DNA of 64,000 nt from Haemophilus haemolyticus (GCF_003351405.1 NZ_CP031240.1:1798001-1862000); one strand, 5' to 3'. Shown: positions 37,978 through 47,595, counted from the first letter of the stretch. Notes: generated by a model not told the origin, from the letters alone. Translations and numbers: made by a program.

Positions 37978-38715
37978 ATGAAATTATTACACAAATCTTT
38001 GTGTATCTTTTTATTTGGATTGTCGACTATAAGTCAAGCATCTAAATATAATGATTCTGAATATGAACAAGCATTAGATAATCTTGTTACGTCCATACAA
38101 ATGTTAGAAGAAGAAAATGTTCTTCAAGATAATCTTGATTATATCAAAACAATGCTATCTGAAATGAAGTGCTTAAATCTCACGCGCGTATCCAGTGATC
38201 TTGATGAAAAACCATTAAAAACATCAACAAGATTGCTTGTTAATCAACAAGTAAACGAGTTATTAAATGATTGTAATAAGCCGTCACAAGTTGCAAATAC
38301 TCAAGTAAAAAATGAAGAATTAAATAAAAAAGACGCTGAAACTTCCAGATTTAGAGGTGTATATGAAAGTTTAAGAGATGAACAACGTTCAGATATTCCA
38401 TTTAAACTATTAACATCAAATGATAAATATTATTCAAATGGAAAGGAACGGTATTTTAAAGATGTATTAGGAGAAATGGAATTTTTTATTAAAAGGCTAA
38501 GCTCAGATAATGTATTAAATTTTAATAATCTTATTGATACTATATCAGGGACTGAATGTTTACTCGCAGCGTCAATGTTTCATAACCTTGTTGAATCAGG
38601 TCCTGAACTTAGAAAAACCATTAGTGATCAAGAAATGAAAATAATTATTAAGGTAAGAAATGAAATATTTAGAACTTGCCAATCTCCTAAGCAAATATTT
38701 CAACCTGTAGATTAA
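37978..38715 (+). CDS. Hypothetical exported protein with two Cys-pair segments
   Basis: The product is 245 residues. The signal ends at ISQA (about 20). An N-terminal segment with YIKTMLSEMKC and a second Cys 34 residues on (ELLNDC), and a C-terminal segment with NLIDTISGTEC and a second Cys 40 residues on (IFRTC), resemble each other and the smaller protein upstream. This suggests a two-copy helical domain closed by disulfides. A polar linker (about 100-125) joins them. Function unknown. It has an AAAGGACA ribosome site and is followed by a bidirectional terminator. Confidence 0.65.
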   Translation: MKLLHKSLCIFLFGLSTISQASKYNDSEYEQALDNLVTSIQMLEEENVLQDNLDYIKTMLSEMKCLNLTRVSSDLDEKPLKTSTRLLVNQQVNELLNDCNKPSQVANTQVKNEELNKKDAETSRFRGVYESLRDEQRSDIPFKLLTSNDKYYSNGKERYFKDVLGEMEFFIKRLSSDNVLNFNNLIDTISGTECLLAASMFHNLVESGPELRKTISDQEMKIIIKVRNEIFRTCQSPKQIFQPVD

Positions 38716-38750
38716 AAAATAGCAAGCCTACTTTAGGCTTGCTTATTTTT
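38714..38750. terminator. Bidirectional terminator between the cargo segment and hycI
   Basis: AGCAAGCCTA with TAGGCTTGCT, a 10-base stem with a 3-base loop, flanked by A and T runs on both sides. It separates the rightward cargo gene from the leftward end of the hyf operon. Confidence 0.85.
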
Positions 38751-38753
38751 CAT

Positions 38754-39215
38754 CTACAATCTCGTTATTTCAGATAAATCCCCATGATCTCTCAAAAATC
38801 CATAGAAAAATTCCACCGCACTTTTTACAGCTTCAGTCATCGGAAAACCAAAAGAAACAAGATCGGGCTGGATACCAATAAAAATAACCTCAGGAATATC
38901 TTCCTCTAGTTGCTCGATTAAAAAATTAAGTGGCAAATTATGCGTGCTGACGAAGAACATTTCGGCAATAAGTTCTTTATCGATAATACGAATTTTGCCA
39001 ACAGGCAATTCCATTTCTGTTGCATCAAAGATAATTAAACGCTTTGGTTTCATGGCTCGGATCTGATGCACAAGATTTTCTGGTGCTGAACCACCATCAA
39101 GTGCGGTCCAATTTGGCAACGGATTTTCACTACAAAGCTGAGCAAGATAAGGACCTGCACCGTCATCGCCCATCATTGTGTTACCAACAGTTAGAATTAC
39201 ATTTTCATTCATCAC
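38754..39215 (-). CDS. hycI: HycI-type hydrogenase maturation protease
   Basis: The product is 153 residues (E. coli HycI 156). The N-terminal VGNTMMGDDGAGPYLA with nickel-sensing Asp16, the IFDATEME segment with a second acidic ligand (about 64) and STHNLPLNF with the His (about 92) are the M52 endopeptidase motifs. It removes the C-terminal extension of the large subunit HyfG (HycE type) after nickel insertion. The N terminus overlaps hycH by 11 bases. Its last 190 bases are duplicated at 35871-36060. Confidence 0.93.
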   Translation of the reverse strand: MMNENVILTVGNTMMGDDGAGPYLAQLCSENPLPNWTALDGGSAPENLVHQIRAMKPKRLIIFDATEMELPVGKIRIIDKELIAEMFFVSTHNLPLNFLIEQLEEDIPEVIFIGIQPDLVSFGFPMTEAVKSAVEFFYGFLRDHGDLSEITRL

Positions 39216-39612
39216 GACGTTTCACCATAATATACATCACAGGTTCACGCTGGATGGAAGCAAGCGTGTCCATTAAAATATCGACCCATTTTTGATGTTC
39301 AGGCGAAAAATTAGCTCTATTTTCATCAAGTGCCTTAGCCAATAAATTCACATGACTCGAATCAATCACAATTTCGCCAAATTTCATCAAGCCCGCAAAT
39401 TTACGTTTTGCATCGCCTTCAGGGAAGGTATCTACAAAACGTTGATAATCTGCATAATCACAAATTAGCAATTTTTTAAAGCAGTCAATTACTCCAACGT
39501 GGTGACCAATCGCAAGGGAATAATACATTACTTGCTTGGCTTGCTCTGGAACTTGCTCATCGTTTTCAACAAAACGCTCATTGAGTAAATAGAAAAAAAC
39601 TTGGGTTGTCAT
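39205..39612 (-). CDS. hycH: HycH/HyfJ-type formate hydrogenlyase maturation protein
   Basis: The product is 135 residues (E. coli HycH 136, HyfJ 137). The VFFYLLNERFVEND start, a central YYSLAIGHHVGVIDCF motif and the HVNLLAKAL helix match the HycH family, needed for maturation or assembly of the large subunit. It overlaps hycI. A 255-base gap holding an inverted-repeat element separates it from hyfI upstream, which is unusual in an otherwise tightly packed operon. Confidence 0.9.
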   Translation of the reverse strand: MTTQVFFYLLNERFVENDEQVPEQAKQVMYYSLAIGHHVGVIDCFKKLLICDYADYQRFVDTFPEGDAKRKFAGLMKFGEIVIDSSHVNLLAKALDENRANFSPEHQKWVDILMDTLASIQREPVMYIMVKRRDE

Positions 39613-39659
39613 GGTACGTCCTATAAAACTTGTAAAGTAATTTCTTCGCTAATCAATAC

Positions 39660-39825
39660 TGCCAAATCTCCCCTTACCCCTCTTTGCTAAAGAGGGGGAT
39701 TTCTCTTTAGCAATAAAGCGTCTTCTCTCTCATTTTAATTTTCTGTTCTTAATGCAGAAAACTAGATTGAAATTGACTGCTCTTATTCCCCTCTTTAGCA
39801 AAGAGGGGTAAGGGGAGATTTGGCA
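39660..39825. repeat. 166-bp inverted-repeat element inside the hyf operon
   Basis: The first 38 bases (39660-39697) are the exact reverse complement of the last 38 (39788-39825), around a 90-base core with no gene. Each arm also contains its own hairpin (CCCCTCTTT with AAAGAGGGG). The structure resembles a MITE or the intergenic dyad sequences known from Haemophilus. It would form a long stem in the hyf transcript between hyfI and hycH. Confidence 0.9.
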
Positions 39826-39867
39826 GAAATCAAAACGGAGCTATTAGTTTATTTAGCAATCATTAGG

Positions 39868-40644
39868 CTATCCCGAAAACGGCATACTAATTGCATGTAA
39901 TCGGTTTACGATTTCACTCAAACGAGGATCCGCTTCACGTTCCAAAAATTCGCCAAGGCGAACGCCAAACGGAACCTGATCTTTTTCAGACATCATACTC
40001 ATAAATTGATTAGCAATGTCTCCACCTTGTCGATAACCCGCCAAACGACGCGCTTCACGTTCTAATTCCACGCGTAAATCTAATGGAATATTTGGGAAAC
40101 GTAATTTAGCCTCAGCATTAGGATCGGCAATTTCTTGTTTACCTTTGAGTTTTTGATCAAGTAAACCAAGAGCCATTGCAAAACCATAAATTGTCGCCGC
40201 TGGGGTTGGAGGACAACCAGGAATATACACATCAATTGGCACAATTTGATCGCTACCGCCCCACACACAGTACAAGTCATGGAAAATACCGCCACCACAA
40301 CCGCACGCCCCATAAGAAATACAGATTTTTGGATCGGGTGCAGCTTGATAAGCACGCATTGCAGGTGTACGCATTGCACGAGTTACCGCGCCGGTAAATA
40401 ATAAAATATCCGCATGGCGAGGTGATGCAACAACCTTAATCCCAAAACGTTCAGCGTCAAAGGTTGGTGTAATGGTACTAAAAATTTCAATTTCACAACC
40501 ATTACAACCGCCACAGTCAACACGATAAACATAAGCGGAACGTTGAATATTTTTCAACAAAGTTTGTTTCATTTTCGCAATGTTTTCATCCACACTAAAT
40601 GGCGTTGAAATACCATTCACGGGCATTGGGATTTGTGTGTTCAT
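39868..40644 (-). CDS. hyfI: HyfI/HycG, small iron-sulfur subunit of hydrogenase-4
   Basis: The product is 258 residues (E. coli HyfI 252). [11 protein letters not shown] (Cys44, 47 and 50), [12 protein letters not shown] and IPGCPPTP supply the ligands of the proximal [4Fe-4S] cluster, as in the NuoB/HycG family. It sits next to the large subunit HyfG and carries electrons to the active site. The ATG overlaps the hyfH stop by four bases. Final gene before the inverted-repeat element. Confidence 0.95.
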   Translation of the reverse strand: MNTQIPMPVNGISTPFSVDENIAKMKQTLLKNIQRSAYVYRVDCGGCNGCEIEIFSTITPTFDAERFGIKVVASPRHADILLFTGAVTRAMRTPAMRAYQAAPDPKICISYGACGCGGGIFHDLYCVWGGSDQIVPIDVYIPGCPPTPAATIYGFAMALGLLDQKLKGKQEIADPNAEAKLRFPNIPLDLRVELEREARRLAGYRQGGDIANQFMSMMSEKDQVPFGVRLGEFLEREADPRLSEIVNRLHAISMPFSG

Positions 40645-41216
40645 CTTGCAATCTCCCTAACGTGATCAAATAACGCCAATTTCACGCGCATATTGGATTC
40701 CATATCGGCGGTTTTTTCCAAACTGTTTTGGCGTTTACAGGTTGGGCAAGTGTTGAGCACCGCTAATTTATGTTTTACCAGCTCATCGTTATCCAATGTT
40801 TGTTTGAATAAATCCACGGCATAATTGAGTTCTTTATGAGAAACAAAAGGTTGACCACATTGATGACAAATCGTTGTAGTGAAGGTTGTTTCTTGATAAA
40901 GATCCTGTTTATTGCTGACTGATAATTCAAAATCTTGGCTTAAACGAATCGCTTTTGTCGGGCAAACTTCTTCACAACGGCCACAGAAAATGCAGCGGCC
41001 TAAAAATAATGACCAAGTACGTTCGCCTGTTTCTGGATCGGTACGCATGGTAAGCGCATTAGCAGGACAAGCCATTGTACAGGCTGCACAAACAATACAT
41101 TGATCAGAGTTCAGTTCTGGTTTACCACGAAAATCAGGATCAACTTCATAGGGTTTAAACGGATATTTAGTGGTAACATCCCCCGCATTTAATACGGTTT
41201 TAAGTAATTTAAACAT
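40641..41216 (-). CDS. hyfH: HyfH/HycF, ferredoxin-like subunit of hydrogenase-4
   Basis: The product is 191 residues (E. coli HyfH 181). Two [4Fe-4S] motifs, [12 protein letters not shown] and [12 protein letters not shown], resemble NuoI. The C-terminal half has a second Cys set (CHQCGQPF and CPTCKRQ), probably a zinc or structural site, found also in HycF/HyfH. It forms part of the electron wire between HyfA and HyfI/HyfG. Ten bases follow hyfG upstream. Confidence 0.94.
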   Translation of the reverse strand: MFKLLKTVLNAGDVTTKYPFKPYEVDPDFRGKPELNSDQCIVCAACTMACPANALTMRTDPETGERTWSLFLGRCIFCGRCEEVCPTKAIRLSQDFELSVSNKQDLYQETTFTTTICHQCGQPFVSHKELNYAVDLFKQTLDNDELVKHKLAVLNTCPTCKRQNSLEKTADMESNMRVKLALFDHVREIAR

Positions 41217-41226
41217 TGTGCGCCCT

Positions 41227-42957
41227 CTATTTTAATGGTGAATTTTTACGTTCAATGCCGTAGCGTTCGATTTCTTTGTAAGAAACCGTTTGTGCTTTTC
41301 GTTTACGTACATCCACCACAGTCACACGGTCAGTACAAGAATAGCAAGGGTCAAGGCTACCAATGATAAGCGGAGCATCTGATACTGTATTGCCACGCAA
41401 CATATAACGTAAAGTTGGCCAGTTTGCATAAGTTGCTGCACGACAACGCCAGCGATATAATTTTTGGTTATCGCCAAGCATTGACCAGTGAATGTCTTCA
41501 CCACGCGGTGCTTCCGTGATACCTAAGGCAAAACGTCCTGGAGTGTAATTGAAACCTTCCGTGATAATCGCACCAGTAGGTAAGTTATCCACCATATAAT
41601 CAATGATATTCATGGATTCAAACACTTCATTTACCCGCACTTTCACACGAGAAATGACATCGCCACCTTGTTCGGTGAACATATTGAATGGTACATCGCC
41701 ATAGCCAGAGAAGGGGTGAATTTTACGCACATCACGTGCGAAGCCGGAACCTCGAATCATCGGTCCGACCGGGCTGAAATCACGCGCAACTTGACGATCA
41801 AGCACTCCTACGCCCACAGTACGCTGTTCCATATTTGGCGTATTGAGTAAAATATCTACCAAAGTTTTAAGCTCTTCACGCATTTCTGAAATAAGCTTAA
41901 TGCATTGTTCACGTTGGTGTTTCAACATATCACGGCGTACACCACCGATTAAGTTGATACCATAGGTTTTACGCGCACCAGTAAGCACTTCCGCTAGTGT
42001 CATTGATTTTTCACGAACACGGAAGAATTGCATAAAGCCTGTATCAAAACCAGTAAAGTGGCTAGATAAACCTAAGTTCAATAAATGACTGTGCAAGCGT
42101 TCCACTTCCAACAAAATTGCACGAATCCATTGTGCACGTTCAGGAATTTGAATACCTAACGCATTTTCGACTGAGTTAGCATAAGCAACGCTATGGGTAA
42201 AACCGCATATACCACACACACGGTCAGCCAAGAAATTGACTTGATCGTAATCCATTCGGGTTTCTGCCAATTTTTCCATACCACGGTGTACATAGAATAA
42301 ACGGTAGTCCGCATCAATAATATCTTCCCCATCGACAAACAAACGGAAGTGTCCCGGTTCATCTGATGTAATATGGAGAGGGCCGATAGGCACAATACGA
42401 GCTTCTCCTTTTTCATTAATAAACTCATAGGTTTCCGTTGCCGTAGTTGGATCTGGACGCAAACGGTAGTCCATCGAATCTTTACGTAATGGGTAAAGAT
42501 CATCTGGCCAGTCATCAGGTAACACTAAACGACGTTGATCGGGAAGACCGACGGCTTTTAAACCATACATATCAAATAATTCACGCTCGCCCCACACCGC
42601 CGCTTTAACTTTCGGTGTCACGGAAGGAAATTCGAGTGTAACAGGATCCACGAGTGCTTTAATCGTCACAAAAGTTTTGACGACACCTTCCATAGAAAGC
42701 ACGTAATAAACGGCATAATGACCATGAATTGAGCGTTCATCGTTACCAAAAACTAATGGCAACCAGCCTTCATGTTGATAGTAAAGATACTCCACCACAT
42801 CAGGTAACATATTAGTTTTCACCGTTAAAGTCACTTGATTAGGTGTAGACCACTCCTCATCTAAAATGGTATTCGGAAATTTTGCATTAACGGCTTCAAT
42901 ATAATTTTTGCCGAGCATTTTTACCGGATCGACCGATGTATTTTTAGTTAATTCCAT
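41227..42957 (-). CDS. hyfG: HyfG/HycE, large NiFe subunit of hydrogenase-4
   Basis: The product is 576 residues. The N-terminal third is NuoC-like (about 1-170) and the rest NuoD-like. The nickel-iron ligands are RVCGICGFTH (about 244-247) and DPCYSCTDR near the end (536-544). Exactly 32 residues follow Arg544, the same length as the tail that HycI cuts from E. coli HycE, and the sequence after the cut begins VTVVDVRK. It is the site of proton reduction to hydrogen. Its protease is encoded in the same operon. Confidence 0.96.
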   Translation of the reverse strand: MELTKNTSVDPVKMLGKNYIEAVNAKFPNTILDEEWSTPNQVTLTVKTNMLPDVVEYLYYQHEGWLPLVFGNDERSIHGHYAVYYVLSMEGVVKTFVTIKALVDPVTLEFPSVTPKVKAAVWGERELFDMYGLKAVGLPDQRRLVLPDDWPDDLYPLRKDSMDYRLRPDPTTATETYEFINEKGEARIVPIGPLHITSDEPGHFRLFVDGEDIIDADYRLFYVHRGMEKLAETRMDYDQVNFLADRVCGICGFTHSVAYANSVENALGIQIPERAQWIRAILLEVERLHSHLLNLGLSSHFTGFDTGFMQFFRVREKSMTLAEVLTGARKTYGINLIGGVRRDMLKHQREQCIKLISEMREELKTLVDILLNTPNMEQRTVGVGVLDRQVARDFSPVGPMIRGSGFARDVRKIHPFSGYGDVPFNMFTEQGGDVISRVKVRVNEVFESMNIIDYMVDNLPTGAIITEGFNYTPGRFALGITEAPRGEDIHWSMLGDNQKLYRWRCRAATYANWPTLRYMLRGNTVSDAPLIIGSLDPCYSCTDRVTVVDVRKRKAQTVSYKEIERYGIERKNSPLK

Positions 42958-42976
42958 TTTTTCCCCCAGTTGTCGA

Positions 42977-44515
42977 TCATTTCGCTAAACTTTGCCAAGG
43001 TAAAACTAGCATATCGCCAAAGGACACATGTTCAGATCCAAGCACAATTCCTACCGCACTTTTTAGTAACTGCAAGATTGGCTCTGCAATATGGATACCC
43101 ATTACAAACATTAACAACAATAGTATGGCCATTGCCGCCAAAGAGACTTTACTGACTTCGCCTGCTTCAACATTGTCAGGTTGTTTGCCAAGCACTGTTT
43201 TTAATAACATCAAGGCAAGTCCTGCAAGCACAATGGTAAGTAAAATTAAGCATAAAATAACTAACCAAGTTTTACCCGCTGTAATCCCTGCGACCACAAC
43301 ACTAAATTCACTCACGAATACGTTAAATGGAGGGATACCGCCCAATGCCAACGCACCACCTGCGAAAAGCACCGCACTCACTGGTGCAACACGCCATAAT
43401 CCACGCACTTGATTCATATCACGGGTTTTATATTTCAATAGAATATTACCCGATGCACAGAATAATAAGGTTTTCGCAAGACTGTGATTAATAGTGTGAA
43501 GTAAACCTGCAAATACCCCAATTGGGCCACCAAGACCAAAAGCAAAGCTGATTAAGCCCATATTTTCGATACTTGAGTAAGCAAGCATACGTTTAATATC
43601 AAATTGCACGATGATAAATAACGCCGCCACAAGCACTGAAAGTAAACCAAAGATTAACATTAAGGTTTGTGGAAATTCTGCGCCAACTGCTTTTGAAACT
43701 AATGTGTAGTAACGCAACACCACAAGCATTGCACAGTTTAATAACACTGCTGATAAAATTGCACTCACTGGGCTTGGTGCTTCACTGTGTGCGTCTGATA
43801 ACCAAGTATGCATTGGAAATAGACCGCACTTCGTGCCGAAACCAATCAATACGAAAGCGAATGCGATATACATCAACATTGGGTTTAAACCAGTAGCCTG
43901 TTGATTCACGGCTGACCAGAAAATCGCTTGGCTTGGATCGGCAAGCACGCCATTTGCATTAGCAAAGGTTAAAAGTGTGCCGTATAAACCGAACGCGACG
44001 CCCACAGAACAGATGATGATGTATTTCCACGCGGCTTCAAGGGATGTTTTTTGTTTGTAAGTACCGACCAAAAACGCGGAGCTTAATGTTGTCGCTTCAA
44101 TGGCAACCCACATTAAAATCAAGTTATTGGTGATAACTGATACAATCATTGTAAAGAAGAATAAGTGTAAGAAACCGTGGTAATGTGCATAGGTTTTAAA
44201 ATCAATATGCCCTTCTTCCAATTCTGTGTTCATATAACCGATCGAATACACACCAGCAAGTGAACCCACGACAGCAATTAAGCCTAAGAAAATAGCAGAA
44301 AGACTATCAACATACACCCAGTTGTTAAATGCACTGATACTGCCTTTTTCCAACACGCCAGAAATGACTTGTACGGAAAAGAACAACATCAAAATTAACC
44401 CGGTAATATGGAATGCGGTACAAACTGTCCGATTTTTTGTTCCGCGTAGTGCAAAGCTTTCAAAAGCGATGACTAAAGGTGCGACTAATAACGCAATTAT
44501 CCATTGTTCATACAT
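42977..44515 (-). CDS. hyfF: HyfF, antiporter-like membrane subunit
   Basis: The product is 512 residues (E. coli HyfF 526), about 14 membrane helices of the NuoL/M/N (Mrp antiporter) family. The WVAIEATTLSSAFLVG helix with Glu, MHTWLSDAHSEAPSPVSAILS and HTINHSLAKTLLFCASGN carry the proton-path Glu, Lys and His residues. A second antiporter-like unit next to HyfB and HyfD marks this as the larger hydrogenase-4 form. A USS lies inside the C-terminal part (43053). Confidence 0.94.
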   Translation of the reverse strand: MYEQWIIALLVAPLVIAFESFALRGTKNRTVCTAFHITGLILMLFFSVQVISGVLEKGSISAFNNWVYVDSLSAIFLGLIAVVGSLAGVYSIGYMNTELEEGHIDFKTYAHYHGFLHLFFFTMIVSVITNNLILMWVAIEATTLSSAFLVGTYKQKTSLEAAWKYIIICSVGVAFGLYGTLLTFANANGVLADPSQAIFWSAVNQQATGLNPMLMYIAFAFVLIGFGTKCGLFPMHTWLSDAHSEAPSPVSAILSAVLLNCAMLVVLRYYTLVSKAVGAEFPQTLMLIFGLLSVLVAALFIIVQFDIKRMLAYSSIENMGLISFAFGLGGPIGVFAGLLHTINHSLAKTLLFCASGNILLKYKTRDMNQVRGLWRVAPVSAVLFAGGALALGGIPPFNVFVSEFSVVVAGITAGKTWLVILCLILLTIVLAGLALMLLKTVLGKQPDNVEAGEVSKVSLAAMAILLLLMFVMGIHIAEPILQLLKSAVGIVLGSEHVSFGDMLVLPWQSLAK

Positions 44516-44519
44516 AGCG

Positions 44520-45158
44520 TTACCCCTTCAAACTCATAAGTTGTTTAGCATCAACAGTGTTGAAAGTGCGGTAAATTTTATTCACCAACACCACCATAAT
44601 GATGACCGCAAAAATCGCATCGGTGGCAATGCCGATTTCAACTAATTCTGGCGCATTGTTGGCAAGTAAAGCCAAAGTTAAATGCGCACCGTTTTCCATT
44701 AAACAATAACCGAAAACTTGTTTCACAATATTGCGTTGGCTCACAATACACACTAAACCTAAAAGGAAGTGGCTAAGTGATACTGACAACGCTGGTTTTA
44801 AATGTTCAACTAACGGTAAGTTCACTGGAATGACAACAAAGTAACATAAGCAAACGATGATAGATGTGATCGGGATCAACCAAGCGACATTCATTCCTGC
44901 AGGAGTTTGACTTTCGTCAATTTTTCGTAAAGAAAAGATTAAAATTCCTGGCACTAATAATACTTTCGTGATGAATGCACTAATGGACCACATATAAAGT
45001 TCGTGAGCTTGCATTTCAAATGCCAAATAAACGAATAACACCACCAATACAAGAGACTGTAAGCCATAGCACAACGCGGATTTTTTTGCGGTTTTTGCCA
45101 TAATGACACAAAGCGATGTAATGATGAGCAAACTCGCTAATACATTGATCATTAACAT
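44520..45158 (-). CDS. hyfE: HyfE, small membrane subunit
   Basis: The product is 212 residues from the ATG at 45158, with the AAGGAGAG ribosome site lying at the end of hyfD. The frame is open to 45179 but the earlier start has no ribosome site. E. coli HyfE is 216. Hydrophobic throughout, about seven helices, with FGYCLMENGAHLTLALL near the end, related to NuoK. It helps form the ion-translocating arm. Confidence 0.9.
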   Translation of the reverse strand: MLMINVLASLLIITSLCVIMAKTAKKSALCYGLQSLVLVVLFVYLAFEMQAHELYMWSISAFITKVLLVPGILIFSLRKIDESQTPAGMNVAWLIPITSIIVCLCYFVVIPVNLPLVEHLKPALSVSLSHFLLGLVCIVSQRNIVKQVFGYCLMENGAHLTLALLANNAPELVEIGIATDAIFAVIIMVVLVNKIYRTFNTVDAKQLMSLKG

Positions 45159-45168
45159 AATTCTCTCC

Positions 45169-46614
45169 TTAACCCGCAAGACCTAACCAATAGGCAGCGA
45201 TAAAGCTAGAACACACAGACATCACCATTAAAATCACTAAAACAAATGTCATAGAGAATGGTAATGGTTGTGCATTTTGCACGTCTTCAGATGGTTTACC
45301 GATAACACATTGACCAAATTTATAAAGCAACCAAACAAATGTTGCCGTAGATTCAATCAACGCAATCACCATTAACCAAGTTACCCATGAATATTCTTGT
45401 CCAAGGTCAAAACCTGCGGCAAATAATGGGAATTTGCTGAAGAAACCGTTAAACGGTGGCACACCAGCAATAGCCAATGCGGCAATACCAAATCCTGTAC
45501 CAACAACAGGCATGGTGCGCATAATCCCTTGTAAACGAGGCATTGAACGTGTGCCTGTGGCATAACTCAATGAACCTGCAACTAAGAAGAATAAACTTTT
45601 CGCAAAGGCGTGGTTAAAGATATAAGCAATCGCTGCAACAAAGGCTAATTTAGAACCTAATGCTGCAAGAGAAAGCCCGATGAAAATGTAAGAAAGTTGA
45701 GTAATAGTTGAATACGCAAGTAAGCGTTTTAAATCCGCTTGTGGCAAGTACATTAAGAAACCATAAATCAATGTAATCATTGCCATCACAATTCCCACTT
45801 CTCCCACAATGTGAGGAATTTCACCAGCAGACATCACAGAACGAGCGAAAATATAGACGCCCACTTTTACCATTGATGCGGCGTGCAAATATGCACTGAC
45901 TGGTGTTGGAGCTTCCATCGCATTTGGTAACCAAATTTGCATTGGAAGTTGCGCTGATTTACCCCATGCGGCAAACATCACGCCAAATAACACGATAGTT
46001 TTCGCTTCAGGCGTAAGATGTTCTAACGCGGTGATAGAGAATGTGCCGGATTGGCTAAATAAATAAGCCGCAGCAAGATATAAACCTAATGAACCTACGT
46101 GAGTGATAATCAACGCTTTCATCGCTGCCGCCATTGCTTTTTGGCTTTGATAATAGCTGATTAATGCCCAAGAACATCCCCCAGTGATTTCAAAGAAAAG
46201 CAACTGACCCGCCAAAGTTGATGAATACACCAAGCCTGCCATTGCACCGATGAAGATCAATAAGAAAGCATAAAAACGAGGTAATCCGTTATGCGGATGT
46301 TCGCGGTTTTTATCGGTTAAATAACCACAAGAATATAAGCAAATTAAGAAACCTAAACCCACAACGGCAAAGGCAATTAACGTACTTACTGCATCTAAGG
46401 TCACGCCGAAGATGGCGGTATCACCAAATTTAACTAAATCATAGGTGACAGATTGTGCGCCATTTGCATACCACTGCCCAGCCACAGCAAGTGTGCCAAG
46501 GGTAGCAAGTGCGGCAAAAATTGTGGCAATTTTTGGGAAAGATTGTTTGTTCAACCCCACAATAAACGCACCGACAAACGGCAAAATGATTGTAATTAGT
46601 GCTAAACGTTCCAT
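45169..46614 (-). CDS. hyfD: HyfD, antiporter-like membrane subunit
   Basis: The product is 481 residues (E. coli HyfD 479), about 14 helices of the NuoL/M/N family. LLFFEITGGCSWALISYYQ has the conserved Glu; MQIWLPNAMEAPTPVSAYLHAASMVKVGVYIFAR and AYIFNHAFAKSLFFL have the Lys and His of the proton channel. It lies between hyfC and hyfE with ten-base spacing. With HyfB and HyfF it gives three antiporter-like units. Confidence 0.94.
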   Translation of the reverse strand: MERLALITIILPFVGAFIVGLNKQSFPKIATIFAALATLGTLAVAGQWYANGAQSVTYDLVKFGDTAIFGVTLDAVSTLIAFAVVGLGFLICLYSCGYLTDKNREHPHNGLPRFYAFLLIFIGAMAGLVYSSTLAGQLLFFEITGGCSWALISYYQSQKAMAAAMKALIITHVGSLGLYLAAAYLFSQSGTFSITALEHLTPEAKTIVLFGVMFAAWGKSAQLPMQIWLPNAMEAPTPVSAYLHAASMVKVGVYIFARSVMSAGEIPHIVGEVGIVMAMITLIYGFLMYLPQADLKRLLAYSTITQLSYIFIGLSLAALGSKLAFVAAIAYIFNHAFAKSLFFLVAGSLSYATGTRSMPRLQGIMRTMPVVGTGFGIAALAIAGVPPFNGFFSKFPLFAAGFDLGQEYSWVTWLMVIALIESTATFVWLLYKFGQCVIGKPSEDVQNAQPLPFSMTFVLVILMVMSVCSSFIAAYWLGLAG

Positions 46615-46623
46615 ATTTCCTCC

Positions 46624-47586
46624 TTACAATCCTGTGAAGTAAAACACAAACGCCAACACTGAAATGCCGAAACCAACCACAGTTAAACGTCCTGTTAGCA
46701 TAAAGCGGGTACGTGCCAATGTGTTTTCAAACACACATGCGGCGATAAATACCACGAGTAATTTCACAAAGAAAGAAACGATACCTAAAATGACCGCACT
46801 TACTGTGAATTCTTGTGCTGCACCGAATGGGAAAAGCACGCTCACAAAGATAGAGGCAACTACCATTGATTTTAAACTCAAACCAACTTTCAATAAGGCG
46901 AAAGAAGGGCCTGAATATTCAGTAAGTGGGCCTTCTTGAAGTTCTTGTTCTGCTTCAGCTAAGTCAAATGGAATTTTGCCCATTTCAATAAAGATCGCAA
47001 AAGCCGCGGCAACTAAGGCAATTACTGTTGCAACAGGATATTGCCAAGGTTGGCTAGAAAGTGCGGTGCTAATAACTGCAAAATTTGTAGAACCTGCAAT
47101 TAAAGCAATCACAATGAATGCCAACATTAAGATGGGTTCAACAAGTACGCCTAATGTCACTTCACGGCTTGCACCTAAACTTGAGAAAGTACTGTTGGAA
47201 TCCAAACCCGCAATTGAGAAGAAAAAGCGGAACAACGCGAACAAATAAATAACGGTGATTAAATCACTGCCCGCCCCAAAAGGTGAGTAATGAGTAAACA
47301 TGGGTAAACTCATCGCAATCACCATGACTGTGCTAATTAACACATAAGGCATAACACGAGATACCCAACCCGCATTATCTGGCCAAATATTTTGACGCGT
47401 CATTAATTTAGCAATGTCGCGATAATCTTGTAACAAGCCCGGGCCACGACGAGATTGAATACGAGCCCGAATCATCCGTGAAATGCCTGAAAAGAGCGGT
47501 GCCAAAGCGAGAAGAATTAACGCTTGCACAATGGCTAAAAGGAACATTCCAGCGGAAGTGGAAATTTCTGAAGGTAATGAAATCAT
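46624..47586 (-). CDS. hyfC: HyfC, NuoH-like membrane subunit
   Basis: The product is 320 residues (E. coli HyfC 315), about eight helices. The loop ARIQSRRGPGLLQDYRDIAKL and the acidic segment MGKIPFDLAEAEQELQEG are the conserved NuoH/HycD motifs that couple the peripheral arm to the membrane. It lies nine bases after hyfB and ten before hyfD. Confidence 0.95.
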   Translation of the reverse strand: MISLPSEISTSAGMFLLAIVQALILLALAPLFSGISRMIRARIQSRRGPGLLQDYRDIAKLMTRQNIWPDNAGWVSRVMPYVLISTVMVIAMSLPMFTHYSPFGAGSDLITVIYLFALFRFFFSIAGLDSNSTFSSLGASREVTLGVLVEPILMLAFIVIALIAGSTNFAVISTALSSQPWQYPVATVIALVAAAFAIFIEMGKIPFDLAEAEQELQEGPLTEYSGPSFALLKVGLSLKSMVVASIFVSVLFPFGAAQEFTVSAVILGIVSFFVKLLVVFIAACVFENTLARTRFMLTGRLTVVGFGISVLAFVFYFTGL

Positions 47587-47595
47587 AATTTCCTC

